Shown piece by piece: positions 60,570 to 64,000 of a stretch of 64,000 nt of DNA (its first letter is position 1; every line of letters begins with the position of its first letter). This DNA comes from a bacterium. Lineage in GTDB: Bacteria > UBP6 > UBA1177 > JAKLFG01. Under the pieces are notes generated by a model. That model ran no database searches. It had not been told where the DNA came from and worked only from the letters and a program-made list of their open reading frames with translations. Both the position numbers and the translations under genes were made by a program. Location of the stretch: positions 1 to 64,000 of the forward strand of contig JAKLFG010000008.1 in assembly GCA_022711315.1 (NCBI GenBank). Reading direction: 5' to 3'.

Positions 60570-62594
60570 ATGAAGATCCTAGGCGCCACATTGCTCGTGG
60601 GGTGGTCGGTGGTCGTGTTGTTCACCGGTTGCTCCAGTGATCTCGATAAGATCGACTGGGACGCCGTTCGTGCCGACAAGGATAGCGCCGTGACGGGTGA
60701 CGATAACGATGGGCTGCTGGCGGATGATCTGCAGAACGATCGGGAGGGAGAAGACGCCGATGGGGCAGGGAACGATGCCCCGCTGAAGGAGACCGATTCT
60801 CCGGGCGATCCCGACGAGGACGGACATTATCCCGACGACGCTTATCCCGATGACGAGGAGAGCGACGGATACCTGCCTGACGACATGAACACGGATGACG
60901 GGGAACCCGATGGAGAGTATCCCGACGAGGCCGACCCCGATGAAACGACACCCGACGGCGACCTGTCGGACGAAGGCCATCCTGATGATGCCACGCCCGA
61001 CATCGACAACGCGACACCTATCTGCACACCGAATGAGATCGTGGCCTGTCCGTACAGCGGTGATCCCGAAAAACTGGGCGTCGGTCCCTGCAGGGCGGCG
61101 ACAAAGCAGTGCTCTCCCGATGGCTACCATTGGGGGCTTTGCACCGGCGAGGTCCTTCCTAATCCCGATGTCTGCACAGACGAGGTGGACAACGATTGCA
61201 ACGGCACCCTCAACGACGGGTACGCCGACAATGCCGCCGGTTGCGCCTGTGTCCCGAAAAGCGCTACCGAGTGCTACACCGGTCCCGCCGGTACGGTCGG
61301 AGTGGGGATCTGCCATGCCGGCACCATGACCTGCTCCACGATGGGGACCGGCTACGGTTCCTGCCAAAACGAACAGACGCCGTTACTTGAGGAGATATGC
61401 GGCAACGGGGATGACGATGACTGCAACGGTCCGATCGACGATGATATCGACGAGGACGGCGATGGCTGGGGCCGCTGTTCGGGCGACTGCTGTGAGAACC
61501 TCACCCAATGTGCCGACCCGACGAAGGTCAATCCGGGAGCGGTCGAGGTGCAGGGCGACGGCGTGGACAACGACTGCAACGACCAGACCGACGAGCCGTC
61601 GCCGACCGATTGTTCAACTGCGGCGAACTTCTCCGACATCACGCCGCTCGATCTTTTGTATGCCATGGACATCTGTCAGGTCTCGACGAACGGTTCGTGG
61701 GGCATTGTCGGGACGCCGACACTGACCCGCGCCAACGGCGCCGGTACGATAGAAAACCTCCAGATAGCGGTCATGACCCAGTTCGGTACCCACGAATCGA
61801 ATCTCGCCATCGCCAACGACACGATGGCGACCCTTTCCTCGGGGCGCGCCCGTGACGGGAACGACCCCAGTGCCACGACCGCTCTTACCTATTCGTATGT
61901 CACCGGCACCCCTCCCGCCGACTTCATCAGCGCTCACAACAATGCACTTCCGACGACGAAAACGGGATGCCCGAGCGGCTCCGGCGCCAACGATTCGGTC
62001 ATGCTGACCGTGCAACTCAAGGTGCCGACCAATGCGCTTTCCCTGTCGTTCAACTTCCGTTTCTTCTCTCAGGAATATTGGGAATACACCTGTTCTGAGT
62101 ATAACGACTTCTTCATCGCGATGCTCGATACCGCCTCAGAAGGTATGCCGGCCGACAAGAACATCTCGTTCGATTCGAACAGCGGGTATATCAGCGTGAA
62201 CACGGACCAGTTCTTCACCGTCTGCGAGGTCAAGGAGGGCTACACTTGTCCCGACGGTACCGATCCACTGGCGGGGACCGGGTACGACCAACAGGAAGAG
62301 GATACTGGTGGCTGTACGCCGGGGTACCACTATGTCGCGGGGGCGACCCAATGGCTCACCACCACTGCGCCGGTCATACCGGGCGAGACGATAACGCTCA
62401 GGTTCGTGATATGGGATACCTCCGATCAGGCGCTCGACTCGCTGGTGCTTCTTGATAATTTCAAGTGGAGAGCCGAGGGAACGAGCGGTCCGGTGACCTT
62501 CGCCTGCTGGGATACCAACAAGAACGGCGAGTGTGATGTCGAGACCGAGGATCTTTCGGGTGACGAGAAGTGTAGCGAGTTCGACTGTCTGTAG
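60570..62594 (+). CDS. Lipoprotein with MopE-like metal-binding repeats and anchor domain
   Basis: A 674-residue lipoprotein from ATG 60570 (GGAGG upstream): signal MKILGATLLVGWSVVVLFTGC. It has an acidic linker (about 25-150) of DxxPDD-type repeats, then Cys/Asp-rich MopE-type motifs (DEVDNDCNGTLNDG, GNGDDDDCNGPIDDDID, VDNDCNDQTDE) that bind metal in related proteins, then a C-terminal beta domain (about 345-660: NFSDITPLDLLYAMDIC, SFNFRFFSQEYWEYTCSEYNDFF, IPGETITLRFVIWDTSDQALDSLVLLDNF) of the kind seen in choice-of-anchor surface proteins. It ends with a short Cys/Asp segment. This architecture is common in Myxococcota-like genomes. Confidence 0.85.
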   Translation: MKILGATLLVGWSVVVLFTGCSSDLDKIDWDAVRADKDSAVTGDDNDGLLADDLQNDREGEDADGAGNDAPLKETDSPGDPDEDGHYPDDAYPDDEESDGYLPDDMNTDDGEPDGEYPDEADPDETTPDGDLSDEGHPDDATPDIDNATPICTPNEIVACPYSGDPEKLGVGPCRAATKQCSPDGYHWGLCTGEVLPNPDVCTDEVDNDCNGTLNDGYADNAAGCACVPKSATECYTGPAGTVGVGICHAGTMTCSTMGTGYGSCQNEQTPLLEEICGNGDDDDCNGPIDDDIDEDGDGWGRCSGDCCENLTQCADPTKVNPGAVEVQGDGVDNDCNDQTDEPSPTDCSTAANFSDITPLDLLYAMDICQVSTNGSWGIVGTPTLTRANGAGTIENLQIAVMTQFGTHESNLAIANDTMATLSSGRARDGNDPSATTALTYSYVTGTPPADFISAHNNALPTTKTGCPSGSGANDSVMLTVQLKVPTNALSLSFNFRFFSQEYWEYTCSEYNDFFIAMLDTASEGMPADKNISFDSNSGYISVNTDQFFTVCEVKEGYTCPDGTDPLAGTGYDQQEEDTGGCTPGYHYVAGATQWLTTTAPVIPGETITLRFVIWDTSDQALDSLVLLDNFKWRAEGTSGPVTFACWDTNKNGECDVETEDLSGDEKCSEFDCL

Positions 62595-62606
62595 ATATCT
62601 TCCGGT

Positions 62607-63170
62607 TCAGATCTTGCCGCGCAGGAGTTCGCGCACCGTGATGCGGCCGTAATCCCAGAATGTCCACCAGAGACTGCGGAAGTCGAGGTTGCTGAACAGG
62701 TTGTCCCAGACCCCGGCCGGGAGCATCGCCGGGATGCAGCCGTGGGCGTATTCGAGCATCCAACTGTCTCCTTCGATGCGGTAACCCTTCGCCGAGCGGG
62801 CTTTGAGCGTCGCGTGGTCGCCCGGCCTGAACACGGTACGGTCTATCTCTCCTTCCACATAGACCCACATCTCGCCCTCGACCATGAAGTCGTGGACGGT
62901 GGCGAAATAGCGCCCCGAATGGCCTTCGGTGCCGATGGGGGAGCCGAAGATGATGAGGTATTCCGAAAGCGACGCGTAGAGTATCGTCATCGTGCCGAGC
63001 GCGCCGTTGGCCGAGTTGAGAACCCAGCGCTGGCGCTTCTCGATGCGGCCCGGCCAGCGGGCATCGATCATGTCGATGAGCGTTTCGAATCGCTCCCTGC
63101 GAGGCACGGCGAGCGCGGACGCCTGCCGGGCGAGTTCATGCAGTTCCTCGGTAGTGAAGAGTCGCGACAT
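62607..63170 (-). CDS. ERG2/sigma-1 receptor-like protein
   Basis: A 187-residue homologue of eukaryotic sterol C8-C7 isomerase (ERG2) and sigma-1 receptor. Alignment by eye with human sigma-1 is strong through LHELARQASAL, WVLNSANGALGTMTILYASL, LSEYLIIFGSPIGTEGHSGR, VFRPGD, and SWMLEYAHGCIPAML. The two acidic residues essential in the family (sigma-1 D126 and E172) are kept as D94 (TVHDFM) and E140. The N-terminal membrane helix of the eukaryotic proteins is absent. The start is ATG 63170, for which GGAGGAAAGC is the ribosome site. It is convergent with the lipoprotein gene, and no sterol-pathway gene is nearby, so the substrate is unknown. Confidence 0.9.
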   Translation of the reverse strand: MSRLFTTEELHELARQASALAVPRRERFETLIDMIDARWPGRIEKRQRWVLNSANGALGTMTILYASLSEYLIIFGSPIGTEGHSGRYFATVHDFMVEGEMWVYVEGEIDRTVFRPGDHATLKARSAKGYRIEGDSWMLEYAHGCIPAMLPAGVWDNLFSNLDFRSLWWTFWDYGRITVRELLRGKI

Positions 63171-63226
63171 GCTTTCCTCCATCGGTGGCCGTGAGCATAC
63201 CTGTTCCGTCGCGAAAAGCACTTTTT

Positions 63227-63254
63227 TTGCAAAAGGGGCCGTTATCCATACAAT
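63227..63254 (+). promoter_or_regulatory. Predicted promoter for the LTA-synthase-like gene
   Basis: -35 TTGCAA, 16-bp spacer, -10 TACAAT, 28 nt before GTG 63283. Confidence 0.65.
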
Positions 63255-63282
63255 CGGGAGACCGCAGGGAAGGAGGTCACGG

Positions 63283-64000
63283 GTGTCGCGATATGTGGCG
63301 ATGATGAAGAGCTCGTTAACGGTCCGTTTCGGCTTCATGAACATCCTGTTATCGCTCCTTACCGTGGGGGCGCTGGCGCTTCTCAAGAGCAGCCGTCCCG
63401 AACTCGATCTCCTCCGTCCCTCCCTGTCGAGTGCGGCACACCTCGTGTTCACGGTCCTTTCGGTCAACATCCACTGGCTGTTTTTCAACGCGCTTTTTTC
63501 CCGTTGGCGCACGGGGCGAGTGATGGCCGCGCTGCTGACCGTGGCGACGCTCTGGCTCCTGTACGCCTATCACTATACGACGAACTTCTCCTTCGACTAC
63601 GCGGTGATGCGCGACAATGTCCGCGAGATATTCTTCAGCGACTCGGTGTCGGTCATAACGGGCCGCATCGGCACCCCTTTCATCTTCGCGCTTATCGCGA
63701 TACTGTCTCTGTTGGCGATCGTCGAGTGGCGCCGCGGCCTGCTGTCGCGGCAGGTGCAGGAGGCGCCGCTCCTCCCCAAGGTCCTCCTCTGGGGCGGTCT
63801 CTACGCGCTCTGCGTTCTCCTGCCGATACCTTCGCATGATGAGGGTATCCTGTTCGGCAGGAGCCTGTACCGGTACTACGCCGAAGAAACGGCGGTCGTT
63901 TCCTACGAACGGGGCGCCTTCCCGCTGGTCAAGGAAGGACCGACCATCGCCTCACTTCCTCCCGCCGAACGACCGCACATATTCATCCTGCTGATGGAGT
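63283..64000 (+). CDS. LTA synthase/phosphoglycerol transferase-like membrane protein (partial)
   Basis: The first 239 codons of an alkaline-phosphatase-superfamily membrane enzyme. GTG 63283 has AGGAGG exactly 6 nt upstream. About five transmembrane helices (FGFMNILLSLLTVGALALL, LVFTVLSVNIHWLFFNALF, VMAALLTVATLWLLYAYHY, FIFALIAILSLLAIVEW, LLWGGLYALCVLLPIP) are followed by the start of the catalytic domain, RPHIFILLMES, where LTA-synthase/sulfatase enzymes have (N/P)xxxIxxES with a metal Glu. The gene runs off the right edge. Relatives transfer phosphoglycerol or phosphoethanolamine to envelope glycans. Confidence 0.82.
   Translation, partial: MSRYVAMMKSSLTVRFGFMNILLSLLTVGALALLKSSRPELDLLRPSLSSAAHLVFTVLSVNIHWLFFNALFSRWRTGRVMAALLTVATLWLLYAYHYTTNFSFDYAVMRDNVREIFFSDSVSVITGRIGTPFIFALIAILSLLAIVEWRRGLLSRQVQEAPLLPKVLLWGGLYALCVLLPIPSHDEGILFGRSLYRYYAEETAVVSYERGAFPLVKEGPTIASLPPAERPHIFILLME

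Overview
The window is from a GC-rich, diderm (outer-membrane-bearing) bacterium. The gene complement suggests an uncultured deltaproteobacterial or Myxococcota-like lineage: lipoproteins with long Asp/Glu/Pro/Gly/Thr linkers, MopE-like DxxDNDCN calcium-type repeats, an FHA protein beside a Ser/Thr kinase with a PEGA domain, PilZ and GGDEF proteins, many TPR/HEAT/ankyrin proteins, a GH18 protein with a Cys-rich C-terminus, and an ERG2/sigma-1-receptor homologue. This placement is inference; there is no rRNA or single decisive marker here. Promoters are of ordinary sigma-70 type (TTGACA or TTGCAA, 16-17 bp, TAtaaT), and many start codons are set by clear AGGAGG sites. By eye the tetranucleotide ACGT is almost absent from the whole window.

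Layout. 0-4.6 kb: a partial ADP-forming acyl-CoA synthetase behind a D-Ala-D-Ala-ligase-like ATP-grasp gene, a DUF488 gene invaded by REP-like palindromes, a DUF493 gene and a lipoprotein. 4.7-15.2 kb: one tightly packed plus-strand operon (unknown protein, FHA, mtnA, TPR/transglutaminase lipoprotein, MinD-like/J-like/HTH fusion, Ser/Thr kinase, nadK), followed by hpf and tRNA-Arg. 15.6-18.5 kb: a glucosaminidase whose reading frame starts inside tRNA-Arg, then a PilZ-like, histidine kinase and nucleotidyltransferase operon. 18.5-29.8 kb: TPR protein, prfC, an orphan MlaF-type ATPase, a diguanylate cyclase, a thioesterase, uvrB, a large ankyrin protein and tRNA-Pro.

29.9-38.1 kb: a 5'-nucleotidase-like protein lacking metal ligands, a RAYT-type Y1 transposase inside 27-28 bp inverted repeats, an outer-membrane protein with 9-bp repeats, a lipoprotein-type peptide deformylase, a degenerate GGDEF protein, a GH18 protein and speD with a repeat insertion. 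38.3-47.2 kb: HEAT lipoprotein, B12-type radical SAM protein, nadB-PilZ-MBL-LPP20 cluster and tldE. 47.2-51.3 kb: an A/T-richer accessory block (beta-propeller lipoprotein, RecF/OLD-type ATPase, DUF4276 TOPRIM-like protein) lying between tldE and tldD, whose order suggests a former tldE-tldD operon. 51.3-64 kb: tldD, holA-leuS-TPR-acyltransferase operon, lexA with candidate operators, a MopE-repeat lipoprotein, the ERG2/sigma-1-like gene and a partial LTA-synthase/sulfatase membrane protein.

Most interesting: the bacterial ERG2/sigma-1 homologue with both conserved acidic residues; the ATPase plus DUF4276 pair inserted at the tldD start codon (candidate defence module); the exported peptide deformylase; the MinD-like fusion with a broken P-loop; and the window-wide lack of ACGT.
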